Part shown: in pieces, positions 34,149 through 45,404 of the stretch | Layout of the letters: the number at the start of each line of letters is the position of its first letter | Numbering within the stretch: position 1 is the first letter of the stretch | Notes under the pieces: model-generated | The model's database searches: none | Told to the model about the DNA's origin: nothing | The model's input: the letters and a program-made list of their open reading frames with translations, nothing else | NCBI RefSeq assembly: GCF_022581195.2 | Contig: NC_061475.1 | Location: forward strand, 9,052,001 to 9,116,000 | DNA from: Helicoverpa zea | Lineage: Eukaryota > Arthropoda > Insecta > Lepidoptera > Noctuidae | Direction: 5' to 3' | Length of the DNA stretch: 64,000 bases | Position numbers and translations under genes: made by a program

Positions 34149-34889
34149 CACGGGTTGGTAGCTGGTTCGAAGGTCACTGAGTTTACCCGACGTTGAATGG
34201 AGGTTTGGTTCCTGAAACAGGTATTATGAAAAGTTAGATATTAGCTTCTTTATTTGTATTATTGAGTATTTGTTGCTATAAGGATTTTTTTTGTAATACC
34301 AAAACATTTTTTTTATGTTCACAAAAACATTAAAATAATCCGTCCAAATTCAAACTGTATCTTTATATCGATATCAGAAAGTACGTAATACTACATTGCC
34401 TTCAAATAAAATTTCAAACCAAAACCGCTAACAAAGAAAATTCGCTAAAGAATCAACAGGTCCCTCTTATAATATAGGAAGGTAACTTCTCAAAGTTCAC
34501 CAGTGAAAATAAATCCCCCTAACTTTCCCCCTCTCACTCAACCTCTTTTAATTGCCTACTCAACTTGAAGAAAGGAGGTCACGATCAGGTTACAGCTGTT
34601 TCTATACGAAGTCTGTCATGTCAAATTCAACAATTTGAATATCGAACATAAAAAAAAAAATATTATAAAAGATTTCTAGATTATTCCTTTTTTGAATTTA
34701 GATAGCAAAATAAACTTTAGATTGTATAGGTACTGACTAAAACCTAAGTTGTCAATAATCTATTCCATTTTCAAATGCAATTAAAATAATAGTTAACTAA
34801 CTAGGTACCCAAGTACCTAAAAATAATATTAATTACACTGGGTATCAATGGCCGAATAAAACAAATAAGTAGCGAAGCTGCATGTTGTA

Positions 34890-35360
34890 ATGCAACAAAT
34901 CAATAAACGAGACCCACGCATGCGCCCCGCGCACTCAAAACTTGTGCCTTCATAATTATTTATTTAGTTCAAAAACTACAATTTAACAAAAGTAGGTAAG
35001 TAAATAAAATTATCTTAACTGACACGCTAAATTGGTGATTCTATTAATGTGTGGAAAAATATTTTCTGAAAAAAAAAAAACTGAAAAGTTTTTAATTGGA
35101 CGAAACTTTATTTCTACATTCTCAATTCAAAATCGCGTCAATCGAAGATGGAAGCTACCATGCTACCATGTTTAACTTTTTCATCACTAATGGATATTTA
35201 AGAAAAAAAATGTTTACTATTATCAACAATAATTATTAATTTTGTATGCAGCTATTTGGGCTTGCAAGGTTGCACGATTATGCAATCAATCAATAGTTCA
35301 CGCATGCGTCCCGCGCACTCAAAACCCGTGCCGTCTGATATTTATTTATTTATGTAAACA
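34890..35360. repeat. two direct copies of a GCATGCG-containing 75-bp repeat in gene 1 intron
   Basis: 34890-34985 and 35275-35360 share CACGCATGCGYCCCGCGCAC and TCAAAAC, then a TATTTATTTA stretch. The core resembles an NRF1/Ewg-type GCGCATGCGC site. Both copies lie 0.4 to 0.9 kb inside the intron behind exon 1. Confidence 0.7.
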
Positions 35361-35781
35361 CATGCATAATTAACATAAGTACACTATCGGGTTAAATTTT
35401 GAGAAGCTCATTAAAACGCATAGCTTTTTTAGGAATTGAAAAATCGCGAAGCCGAATGCTAACAGTAGGTATAGAAAAGATCACCAATAACAAAGGTTGG
35501 TTCTGGTCACAATAACAAAGGTTTGAAAATACCGGTAAAATATTTACAAGTTACCATAACTTCGCCACTATGTTTTAAACTTTAAAGAATTATGAGGTAA
35601 CTGTCAAATTATCCAAATACTTAATAACTAACAAAAAAATCATTACAGCAAAGCATAAAAACAATAACAATAATAACCGAATTTGTTACCAAACAATGAC
35701 AAACTTCGAACACAAACAAACAAATGACTTCTCGACAAGCGAATAACCAATCACAAAACATTACTAATTTATAATTCTCAC

Positions 35782-35862
35782 CTGCAAAAGGGCCAAAGGT
35801 TTTCACTTCACGAGTAAAAAGAACAGAAAATTAGCAATAATATTGCTCTGGGAAAGTATAAT
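35782..35862 (-). other. non-coding first exon of tandem gene 1 (start approximate)
   Basis: Read on the minus strand, the sequence ends cttttgcag at 35782 and is followed by gtgag, a good donor. It contains no ATG, matching a 5' UTR exon joined to the coding exon that begins at 34211. The transcription start is not visible; the upper boundary is a guess from the AT-rich patch near 35860. Confidence 0.5.
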
Positions 35863-35879
35863 ACGTCTAGATCGTAAGA

Positions 35880-36000
35880 TTGTCTGAGCTAGACTACCGA
35901 CCGGGCGGCTGACAACCACAGGTCGAGTGAAATGGCTGGGGCAGGCAGATCAATAATCTGTGAAGTCTAGGCTAGCTGCACTTCCCCTATTGGCTGCAGT
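35880..36000 (-). promoter_or_regulatory. promoter-proximal region of tandem gene 1
   Basis: GC-richer than its surroundings. Contains CTAGACTACCG (35889-35899), an ATCAATAATCT word (35949-35959), and an inverted CCAAT box (ATTGG on + at 35989-35993). The same motifs occur in the same order upstream of the second gene at 42.3 kb, which is the main evidence that they matter. Confidence 0.55.
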
Positions 36001-36947
36001 TTTGTTTTTTAGTGTTTGGGGTACCGGGCTTTTGAGATTATTATTTTAATTCAAAGTTCTGTATGTAGGTAACTTTTGTTGAGTATATCTGGTCACAAAT
36101 AAAATTTTACCTAAACAATTAATTTTGAGTACTAGGTTCATTAGATGCTATAATTACTTTCCACAAGTCCATCTTTTGTTAGATGAAAGATAGTGATGAA
36201 GTACTTAAGCATTTTTTCAGCAGCTGTAACAATCTTATAGAAAGGCATCTAGCAAGCCTTCAGCTTTTTTTATCTAGACATAGTTTTGGGAACTATATCC
36301 TAAAAATATTAAGAGATTTCAATGAATTCTGAGTAAAAATTAAACTTGGGAAAAAAATATTTTTATGGAAAGTTTTGGCTTAAATCTACCTGCCCGTATT
36401 ATCAAACTTAATTGCCTATAATAAGATATTTTTTTAAGAGGATTATCCCCGTAGATACCTGTACCTACCGTTGCCTTAGTTTCAATAATGAGAAAAATAC
36501 TTGAGAGGAAAGCTATTACTTTACGAGCCCGGAAAGTAACCGAATAAGCGAATTTCTACCCTAACTACCTTAATATAAGGTTGAAATTGTTAATGTTAGT
36601 TGAATGAGGTAGTCCTTGAGTTCTATCTTTAACTTACGTCTTAATATTTAATTTTTCATAGATCGATTTTGCTGTTTAACTACCAAGTTTTTCCTTACAT
36701 TGTGTATCGTAGCACCGTAGCAGCCGTTTGCTACGAGACGCTGCGACTACATCTTGTAAACTTTTTGTACTTTTACTTTTTAAACTTCAATCATTCATAC
36801 CAAGCAATTTTTTACTTACTATCAAAAAAAAAGAACCGCGAACTTATGGAATTTACGGACCAAATACATGGCAGGCGCGATATTTGAATTTGGAACCGCC
36901 CCTGCATGGCTCTAGTGGTTGAGTGAAAAGGTGTGCTATGGTTATTA

Positions 36948-38685
36948 CCCAAGTAGCACAAAACTGTTGCTTAAGAGCTTTAGAGCCAATCCGATTATTA
37001 CCAAAGGTGCCAAGATCAAGCGCCAGAGCGTTCTCTACAGACCTTATGCAGCAGCTTTGCAGCCAAAGGGGCACAACTTTTTGCAGTCTATAGTTCCATT
37101 AGAACTTCATAGTAGAGGCATAAAAGCGATACAGGAGTGGCAACTAATAATTAACACCATACTAAAGCTCTTATGGCGATGATTGAATGAATGACAAATT
37201 TAGCCGAATGAAGAAAACTTCACTGATCGTTCACCTTGTCTCTCATTTATAAAATATATTTGTTGTTCCTGAGTCAGACATTACTGAATACAAATAAATA
37301 TTAAGTGAAGGTAAGTGTTTTTGAGCTATATTTTGTATTATATGGTAAGTAGCTACAAACGCAGATCAGTTTATCGTGAATATAGTTGATATTGTTGATG
37401 TATTTTTAACGCGCCTCAATAATTACCTCAGAATATCGTAAAATATATAAATTATTATTACATAAATATTTTTGTATCACATACCTACACGATATTGAAA
37501 TTACATACTGGACTACATTCGTTTTTAGTAAGTTGCTTGTTCGATATTTAGATATATTTTACTACAAATGCGATAAAAACCTATAAATTTCTCGACTACT
37601 AATAAATAATTATCTTGTAAACATGGCGTCCATTGAAAGCAGCTTTAAGTTGCAACTTCCATCTTAAAAACTCCTCTCTGCGCGTCATAGCGCTAAGCTT
37701 CACTCTTCTGAAGGTCCAAGTAATATCTGTACCTCTATTGCAGTTCAAGTCTGCACTGTGATACTGCAGATATCAAACCACACTATTAATGGCTACTTGT
37801 TTAGAGATCCGTAGAAGTCGTTGGAAACTCTATAATACGATGATATATTATTGTTAATTGTTTAACACTTAAGTACCATGTGTTACCTTGTTTTCAGAGT
37901 ACCGTTCAAAATAATTCAAACTTTTAATGCACAACAAGATAAACAAAAATTTTGCATCTGTCCATCTAAATGGAAAAAACGGAGTGTTTCACTATACTTG
38001 AGAGTAAATAAATGGAGCTACTGATTTTTTTTATATTCTTGAATAAATACATATTTTTTGTTATAACTTTTTTATTACTTGAAAACAAACATTATTTTTC
38101 CTCTGTAACTGATTCGTTATCAGTAATTGAGAAAACAAAATCTACGGGACCCTTGCTTGTGTTTATGAATAAAATACCAGAATGTATCCAAATGAGCAGG
38201 CAATGTCTATTAACCTCCTGCTTCTATTGTGGAGCCTTAATGCGGCTATAAGTAGCACAGAGGATCAAATTCCTACTTAAGTCTGCACAAAAGAACAAAT
38301 CACTTCTGCAATGGAACCTTTAGTGGCAGAAAAGTGATAAATATATCTTTTATACAGTTCCGTTAAAAAGTCTACAATTAGAGTCTTTATGCAGTTCTAA
38401 CGCGTACATCAGCGGCAATAGAAACTCTTTAGCAGCTTTAACCTTTAACATAATTGTTTGAACTCTCTTTTAAAGATGTAGGCTGCAAATGGGTTATAGA
38501 ATGATCTCTTGTAAAACCTAGAGTGCCATTTGGTTCAGTTTCTGCTGCCTTAAGTGATATTTACAGCTATGAGCAGCTACGGAAGCAATAGTAGAACTTA
38601 GAGTTACTTTCGGAACCCCTAAAGCACTACTGTACAGCTAACAGTTGCAAAATAGGCTGCTATTTCCACTAGTGTGCTAGTAGGG
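36948..38685. mobile_element. putative 1.7-kb DNA element with 12-bp imperfect TIRs
   Basis: Left end CCCAAGTAGCAC and right end GTGCTAGTAGGG match at 10 of 12 when inverted, both next to TA. Inside, GCAGCTTT, CTTTAGAGC and GCTTAAG-like words recur, suggesting degenerate subrepeats. No transposase is recognised. The 87-codon frame at its left end is not convincing as a gene. Confidence 0.4.
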
Positions 38686-41080
38686 TAGATACTCTTTGAT
38701 TTCTTACTTCTTTGATCTCTTTTATTTTTCTTGACACAGAGGTATCATTAGGCGCTCCCTAGATGGTCAATGAAATTCCGCAATATTACGATATTGTACA
38801 TATTAGGTATTGATGTTAAGAGTTAGTAATAAAGATTGCCAATGGTTTTTAGCACACAGAATTATGATTGCTCAATAATTGTATTGTACCTAATATTGAA
38901 CAATGTTCCAGTAAGTCTAGGGGTCGCTTTATTGAGAAGTCTATTTGCTAAGTACAGACTGCGTTCACGGGCTGTAAAGCCATAAATACTTTTACATGAG
39001 TGTGGCTAGTTATAAAGCTTGTATGTATGAAAGATCCACCCCAAGGGAACTCCTTCAAACATCTGGATAAAAAGTAGCCTATGTCCTTTCAGGCTCTCTT
39101 TAACCAACTGTTAGTTTTTAAAGCATGTAAGACGGAAAGACCAAACTCTTCACTTACTTCTGCATTTATAATAAGGAGAGGAAATGTTTGATTTTACTTT
39201 ATCTGCCTAGCCTTTACTAAGTTTGTTGACTTTCAATTTAAATAGTACTATCATCATCCTCCGAGCCTTTTTCCCAATCATGTTGGGGTCGGCTTCCAGC
39301 CTAACCGGATTCAGCTGAGTACCAGTGCTTTACAAGAAGCGACTGCCTATCTGACCTCCTCAACCCAGTTACCCGGGCAACCCGATACCCCTTGGTTAGA
39401 CTGGTGTCAGACTTACTGGCTTCTGACTACTCGTAACGACTGCCAAGGATGTTCAATGACAGCCGGGACCTACAGTTTAACGTGCCATCCGAAACACAGC
39501 CAATGGTGTCTAAGATATACTTAGAAAGTACATACAGACTTAGAAAAGTTGCATTGGTACTTGCCTGACCTGGGATCGAACCCGCGCCCTCATACTTGAG
39601 AGATTGGTCCTTTACCCACTAGGCCACCACGACTTTTTTTTTTTTTTTTAAATAAAGTGATAAATAGTACTATGGGGTTGTACAAATAAAACAACAATGT
39701 TATTTTATTTTCAGTATAATATTAGTGAATACATGTTCGTACATTATGTATTACTTTAAAGTGATAGTGATTGATAATTAAAATAGCTTCCACTTATGTT
39801 CGGTTTCTATACTTTACTAAGCTAAAGTTTATAATTTAATTGGATCTTAGAATCCAGTATCTGTTATTGCGACGTTACAACCAATATTACAAATGTAGCC
39901 AGGACTTTTTAAAACTATGCACACACAATTTGCTGATGATAGCAATTAACAAGGACATTTTAAAAGTGTTAACACACAATCTGTTAATGTTTCCTGTAAT
40001 CCGTCAAAGTAGTAGAAATTTAAATAAAGGAACTGACAACTGTACCGGCAGTTGTAAAAACGACTAGCTAATTATATAGGAACCCAATATAAGTAAATGG
40101 ACAGTTCTTCACAAGATGCAATATACTACACCACTAATACCTATTACATATCTACATAAGTAAATAGATACATTACACGACATCGAAGGAGTTTATACCA
40201 AAGGGAATTCGTAGAAGAATCATGTTATGCCATGCAATAGTAAACTTTATTGCTGAAATTCATAGGGAGCAGTTTTGCAGTAAAATAAATAAATAAATAA
40301 ATAGTTTATTTCACACAAAGTTTACAGTACAAAAACAGTCCCTATATTGGGCATATGTGGTGATTAACGCTCAAGAAGAGGTCTATGCTCTGCAGTAGGA
40401 CAATAAATAGGACGATGGTGTAAATTTGGACCCACGATGTTTCAAATAGCTGTTTTTTTTAATTTCAAACTCCTCATTGTCGTGAACTGTATAGACACCT
40501 ATTGTGCTTATAAACTACATAATCGAAGTCACTTCGATAAAACACGAAAGTATACTGTAACTTGATGATTGTGTGTATTAATGAGTAATAATGAGAACTA
40601 TTGAAATCTTTCGTTAAGTAAAACCTACATGATCTAAATTATCAATTCTCTCATAATTATAATGACAATGATGCTATAAATGACACATTATTTACGCTGA
40701 AATGCCAAAATTTGATGTAAATGTGAACAATTTACACACATGAACTGATGAAATGCTTGATTGACCCCATAATAATATAGTTGGCAACGATCTTTTAAGA
40801 TATATTTTTTTAATTTATCTTCAAAAAGATAATCTTATTATAATTCCTGTTAGAATTAATCCTCCAATATTTTTGGATCCAAGTAAATATTTTTTTAACC
40901 AAATCAAATTCTTTTGGCACTTTCATAATTTTTAAAAGTACAAGGTATTTCAGTTAAATCATTAATTGGGGCATTATCATCAATAAACTTACTCAAAAAC
41001 TTTTAACTTGATCAGAAACGGCTCGACAATGAATGACAAATGATAAGTCTTCTACTCAATATTATATGGTCTTCCAAACA
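37200..41080. other. intergenic sequence between the tandem genes
   Basis: AT-rich. Apart from the TIR element, the SINE at 39.3 kb and an (AAAT)n run at 40285-40303, I see no gene here. Open frames of 60 to 80 codons lack recognisable content. Confidence 0.6.
39252..39660 (-). mobile_element. complete tRNA-derived SINE, second intact copy
   Basis: Same family as the copy at 2.0 kb, with A and B boxes in the minus-strand head (39633-39560). Flanked by a perfect 13-bp repeat, TAAATAGTACTAT, at 39239-39251 and 39661-39673. A run of T on the + strand (39633 on) adds an A run at its 5' end, which differs from the other copy. It lies between the two tandem small genes. Confidence 0.9.
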
Positions 41081-41082
41081 GT

Positions 41083-41556
41083 TCACATTTGGATAGCCGG
41101 TTGTTCAACTCTCTTGAGTTGTATCTCCAAGCGCAGGCGTTGGTTACTGGTTTCCCTGGTCACCTCCTGACAGATCCTGCGAGTCTCCATGCACATATCC
41201 TGACGTTCTGAAAGATGCTTCATCAACTCCTCTCGAAGCTTTGTCAGTTCTGATATCTCAATCCCGAAAGGACGACCTGAATTCTTCATCCGTTGTACAC
41301 CTCTGTCAATGATTGTGATGACTTTGCTTAAAATGATGGCTTCTTCATACTGTTTGATGTCTCCAAGGAGGGCGATCATGTCTTGGGCGTGACTGAACTC
41401 ATGGTTGGGGTCTATCGCTTTGATAGTCAGTTCTTCAAGCAGTTCTTTGTTGATGAGATCGATCTTCTCCGTGCGGGTGTAGAGGGGAGATTTTGAAGAG
41501 ATGGTAAGGGTCGTGGTGAAGATTGGTGGCTCCATGGGTGCGGCTGCTTGGTTCAT
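41083..41556 (-). CDS. uncharacterised helical small protein, gene 2 of a tandem pair
   Basis: Function not recognised. ATG at 41556 gives 157 residues in one exon that starts at 41579 after the acceptor catttcag. The first residues are hydrophobic/Pro-rich (MNQAAAPMEPP); the remainder is helical and charged, with TKLREELMKHLSERQDMCME and a final RLRLEIQLKRVE as likely coiled-coil stretches. There is no signal peptide, membrane segment or known catalytic motif. Exon 1 (42206 upward, donor gtaat) lacks ATG, as in the gene at 33.7 kb, and the two proteins are the same length. A weak end-to-end resemblance is visible around REEL/REKL...ERQ/GKQ, too low to prove homology by eye. The pairing with gene 1 rests on layout and promoter motifs. 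Confidence 0.75.
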   Translation of the reverse strand: MNQAAAPMEPPIFTTTLTISSKSPLYTRTEKIDLINKELLEELTIKAIDPNHEFSHAQDMIALLGDIKQYEEAIILSKVITIIDRGVQRMKNSGRPFGIEISELTKLREELMKHLSERQDMCMETRRICQEVTRETSNQRLRLEIQLKRVEQPAIQM

Positions 41557-42205
41557 GGAGTCGGTTTGTAGTGGAGTCTCTGAAATGATAGATAATTGTG
41601 GGATCAGTATTTAGAAGTTCCTGAGCTGTTATTTGTCAAAGAGTAGGCTGATTAATGATGAAGAAAAGTGGGGTACAATTCTGTGACTTGACTACCTGAT
41701 TATTTGAGTGGTAGAGTTATTATGAATTATATTTATTTATTTCAATTTAATAAGTAATACATTAGCCACTGCTTCTTATCAAAGCACTGCATAAATGCTA
41801 TGTCAAGTGCAAAAACTTTTCCGAAACCAGACCGGTTTAGGTGCACCACTAGTTATCTCAAACAAAGAAATGCACAATTGCGTTGCTTAAAAAACACTTT
41901 CAACTTTATCTTGTACTGTTTCTGAACTGCTTTTCATATCATTTAATCATTAAAGAAATAATAAATACTAGACTAGAAATCAAGAACCATCTGTTGCGCT
42001 GTCTCAATAAACCACAAACTCCATATTGAAACACAAGAAACGATACATAAGTTAGAAAACGACTCAAGAACGCGTGGGAAAACACCGGCTTGAACATGAA
42101 TAAATAATATCAAATGCTAAGACACGGTTAAAAATAAACAAAGAGACAAAGGAAATAAGGTCAATTAGTAACAAAAAAAATCTAAAATATTTTTAAAATA
42201 ATTAC

Positions 42206-42252
42206 CTGATCTGCGAAAGGCACCTACACAACAAAAATTCACAGCAACACTG
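42206..42252 (-). other. non-coding first exon of tandem gene 2
   Basis: On the minus strand a TCAGT arthropod initiator (42249-42253) is followed by about 45 nt without ATG, ending cagatcag at 42206 before donor gtaat. This gives a short 5' UTR exon joined to the coding exon at 41579. An AT-rich stretch lies at about -15 to -30. Confidence 0.55.
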
Positions 42253-42299
42253 AATTAAAATTATTATTTCAAAATTCAAGGTACGGGTTGCCTCTACGG

Positions 42300-42395
42300 A
42301 AGCAAAATCTAGACTACCGCTGGGTGTGACCTGAATCTAGACTTACGGCAATCAATAAATCTAGCATCCAACAAGCAGACTTCCTATTGGTCCTA
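42300..42395 (-). promoter_or_regulatory. promoter-proximal region of tandem gene 2
   Basis: Contains CTAGACTACCG (42309-42319), a second TCTAGACTTACGG variant, ATCAATAAATCT (42351 on), and an inverted CCAAT box (ATTGG 42386-42390). Order and strand match the region upstream of gene 1. Spacing from CTAGACTACCG to ATTGG is 77 bp here and 100 bp in gene 1. Confidence 0.55.
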
Positions 42396-42562
42396 CAGTA
42401 CACTTGTGGCTTGTATAACCTGGTCTTTGTACAATAGACTGCACATCAGTGGTAACTGTCACGCACCTTAACTCAATAGTAATAAGTACGATTTTCCTAT
42501 AAAACTGTTACCACTGACCTGAAGTTGACTGTACCTTCTGGCTAGTATAATTTGGTCCTTCT

Positions 42563-42936
42563 GGGGCGCGATCCTGCAAATTTTGCTTAAGTGACATACG
42601 ATTCACATCCGACTGAGATCCAATCACGACTTAATTACGATTGAAGCGTTTGTGGCATTCCTCTTTTTTCTTTCTTTTAAATCGCTTTTATCCGTTTCAG
42701 TGATTCAATAATGAATCATACTGTCTGCAAATGATTATATTATCGATGGCAATATGACTGTAGAGCAGACTACCCTATAGATAGACCAAATAGCAAACCA
42801 ATGACAAACCAATCGAATGTCATTGGAATACGATTGGTCTTATATTAGAAGCAGAAGGCCCGCTAAGGTTAAAACTGTTATTGCGATTCAATTGTTTTTC
42901 AATTTTCACATTATTAACTTAGCAGAATCGGGCCCC
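42563..42936. mobile_element. MITE with GGGGC..CGAT TIRs and long flanking repeats
   Basis: About 374 bp with ends GGGGCGCGATCCTGC and GCAGAATCGGGCCCC. A 23-bp direct repeat beginning CTGGCTAGTATAA flanks it (42538-42560 and 42936-42958, one mismatch). The inside has repeated CCAATC/GATTGG words. No coding. Confidence 0.65.
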
Positions 42937-43561
42937 TGGCTAGTATAACTTGGTCCTTATGTCCAGAACTCTGTGTTCAAGCTCAAAGGACCAGGCATTG
43001 AAAATGTTAGGGCAGATATAGTTCCGTATTTTGTCACAGTTCATTTTATGTTGGTTGTTTGTTTTGTAGGTTGTATGTGGTGTATGTACCGATGCATGTT
43101 ACTCATCCCCTTCCCGGTAAAGCATTGGTTTGATAACTTAGCTTTTGAGTTAATTTAATTTTTGTTTTATTTGTATTTATTTGAGATAGATTTTAAAAAA
43201 TACACGTTAATTCATTTGTGCAACTAAAATTAGTAATCGTTTCGTATCTGCAGCTATTTCAAATAGTGGCATCTAGTGGTGGTTTTGAATACTAGCCAAT
43301 CTGTGACCCTTGCAAATTGTAACCCTTTCTTCCCTTATCGTTTTAAGAATGAAAACTTTCGTTCGAGGGTCATTGCACCCTTATTTACAGAGAGGGAGTG
43401 TGACTAAAATCGAGTCGAGATGGTAGGTACTTTATATGTATACTAGTACTTATTAGTATAGTAGTAGATACCTATGCACTACCTACCTACCAGTGTAACT
43501 TCTTTCAGTACCGATTTTTGATCTTTCAGTGTCAGTTAGCCCATACATCATGGAAGGCTAC

Positions 43562-43971
43562 GGCCGCGTTTCCACTGACGCAGAGCTGGGCGAAGAGGAG
43601 CTTAGCGGTGCACAAATTGACCAATGACTATGCTTGAAATCTCCGCTCTGCTTCAATGGAAACAGTACGAGCGGGATGGAGCAGAGCTGAGCGAATATTC
43701 ATACATCGAGGCGGTGCAGTGCGGAGAACAGCGAGCATTGGGGTGCAGAGCGGAGGACAGCGGAGCGGTACGGAGCGGTGCGGAGCGGGGCGGTGCGTGA
43801 CTCGCGTGCAGTGTGTTAGTTGTCTTCGTTACGTCACTAGGTGCATTCAAAATCTTTATCGCTCCTCTCCGCCCCTCTCCGCCCAGCTCCGCTTCAGTGG
43901 AAATACTGACCACTTTTCACCGCTCTTCTCCGCTCCTCTCCGCCCAGCTCCGCGTCAGTGGAAACGCGGCC
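43562..43971. mobile_element. GC-rich MITE with about 42-bp TIRs
   Basis: Left end GGCCGCGTTTCCACTGACGC and right end GCGTCAGTGGAAACGCGGCC are near-perfect inverted repeats continuing for about 42 bp, with CGGAG-type repeats inside. Flanks are TAC and TAA, compatible with a mutated 3-bp target duplication (PIF/Harbinger-like). The overlapping 132- and 86-codon frames are artefacts of GC-rich repeats. Confidence 0.75.
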
Positions 43972-43974
43972 TAA

Positions 43975-44055
43975 AGCTAATTTTTATCCAACTGTGCAGA
44001 GTAGTGCCAACGGGATGGGGGTTAAGCCGCTGGCAAGAGCTTGGTCATAATTAAG
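43975..44055 (+). mobile_element. Lep1/Helitron-like 3' fragment
   Basis: TTTTTATCCAACTGTGCAGA, AACGGGATGGGGG and AGCCGCTGGCAAGAGCT match the right end of the Lep1-like element at 46.4 kb. Confidence 0.55.
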
Positions 44056-44280
44056 TATGTCCTAGTTGGTCATTTGACAAATGTCATGGATTTGCCTTGT
44101 AGATTTTTCATTACTATATAGAAGCTAGAAAAAGTCATAGTTGCCATAGTTCCTACATAATATGCTAGTATACTGGATTTTAATGATACCCAATGGCATC
44201 GTTAAAAAAATACCACACACATTGGTTACCTAGGCTACCTAACTAACCTATAAGCTTAGGGCAACACACATGTAAAATCT

Positions 44281-44485
44281 AGGCTGTCATTTAACATCCT
44301 TGGCAGTCGATACTAGCCAGTAAGTCTGACACCAGTCTTACCGAGGGGTATTGGTTTGCCCGGGTAACTGGGTTGAGGAGGTCAGATACTCAGTCGCTCC
44401 TTGTAAAACACTGAACTCAGCTGCATCAGGTCAGAATGCAAGCCGACCTCAACATAGTTGAGAAAAGGCTAGGCAGATGAAGATA
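44281..44485 (+). mobile_element. SINE, 5'-truncated, + strand
   Basis: About 200 bp of the SINE body in sense orientation, ending GGCTAGGCAGATGAAGATAG. The tRNA head is absent. Confidence 0.7.
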
Positions 44486-44683
44486 GAAGACAAGAGAGCA
44501 TGAATCTAATTAATAAGAATAAAACAACAGTTTTCACAAATAAAATTTTATTTGATATCTTCTCACAAAGTAAAGACAATTCAAAATTTAATATTCCATC
44601 ATTATTACCTACAAAACCTTAGCTGAAGAAGTATGTTATATGTATCTTAAAATATTTCAGTTATTGGAAAAAAGTAATCTATA

Positions 44684-44829
44684 CAAAAACCCTGAAAAGC
44701 AAAAAAAAACTATTCTTAGGTGCATCGGCCTAGAAGTCAGTGTCTAATGGATGTTCCTGAGTTTATACGCCACCGACTTCTAGGCCGATGCACCTAAGAA
44801 TAGTTTTATTTTGCTTTTCAGGGTTTTTG
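44684..44829. repeat. long near-perfect hairpin (59-bp arms, 28-nt loop)
   Basis: 44684-44742 and 44771-44829 are reverse complements with about two mismatches; the core is CTTAGGTGCATCGGCCTAGA. First part of a repeat that continues to GGGAAGTCGGTTAAAAAT at about 45300 and recurs at 61.0-61.5 kb and, older, at 13.3-14.4 kb. Confidence 0.85.
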
Positions 44830-45300
44830 GGAGTCGGGTTTTATTTTTTTGTAAAAAGTTTTTTATTTTTGGCTTTTCAGTGACAAGCATAGTTGTCACT
44901 ATCCGCATTTATGGAAAGTTCTCATCAATACAACTAATATAAGCCCAAACACGAGGTAGTTTACATATTCAGTTGTCGAGTTCCCTCGACCTTCTCCGGT
45001 CTCCATCAACAGGTCAGCTCCAAACCTTCACTGTTGCATAGTGTTATCAGACGTACACCTCATTGTCAAGTTTTTAACCTATGCACGCCTACAATTTTCG
45101 AAAGTTTCCCTCGATTTCTCAGGGTTTCCATCATCAGATCCTGACCTGGTGATTATGGGACCACCTGGAAGATCTAACCTATCAAACAAAAAAATATTTT
45201 GCAAATCGGTCCAGGCGTCTTCGAGTAATCGGTGAACATACATAAAAAAAAAGATCCCGACGAATCGAGAACCCCTCCTTTTTGGGAAGTCGGTTAAAAA
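44830..45300. repeat. remainder of the GTCGGTTAAAAAT repeat family
   Basis: Contains AATATAAGCCCAAACACGAG and CCTCGATTTCTCAGGGTTTC in the order found at 14.2-14.4 kb and 61.2-61.4 kb, ending CTTTTTGGGAAGTCGGTTAA. No coding. It sits immediately left of the tandem array. Confidence 0.75.
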
Positions 45301-45404
45301 TAAAACATGAACCTTTATGAATAAATTCTGATACAGCGAGAAAAAAAATTCAACTCTATCACATCACTACCTATCTGATGACTTTTGACGAACAATCGGT
45401 GACT

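Noticed and set aside
42973..43158. 61-codon hydrophobic frame beside gene 2
   Set aside because: Starts within a repeated CTGGCTAGTATAA flank region, has no upstream promoter signal, and the hydrophobic stretch is explained by T-rich DNA.
43653..44054. 132- and 86-codon open frames
   Set aside because: They arise from GC-rich CGGAG repeats within a MITE.
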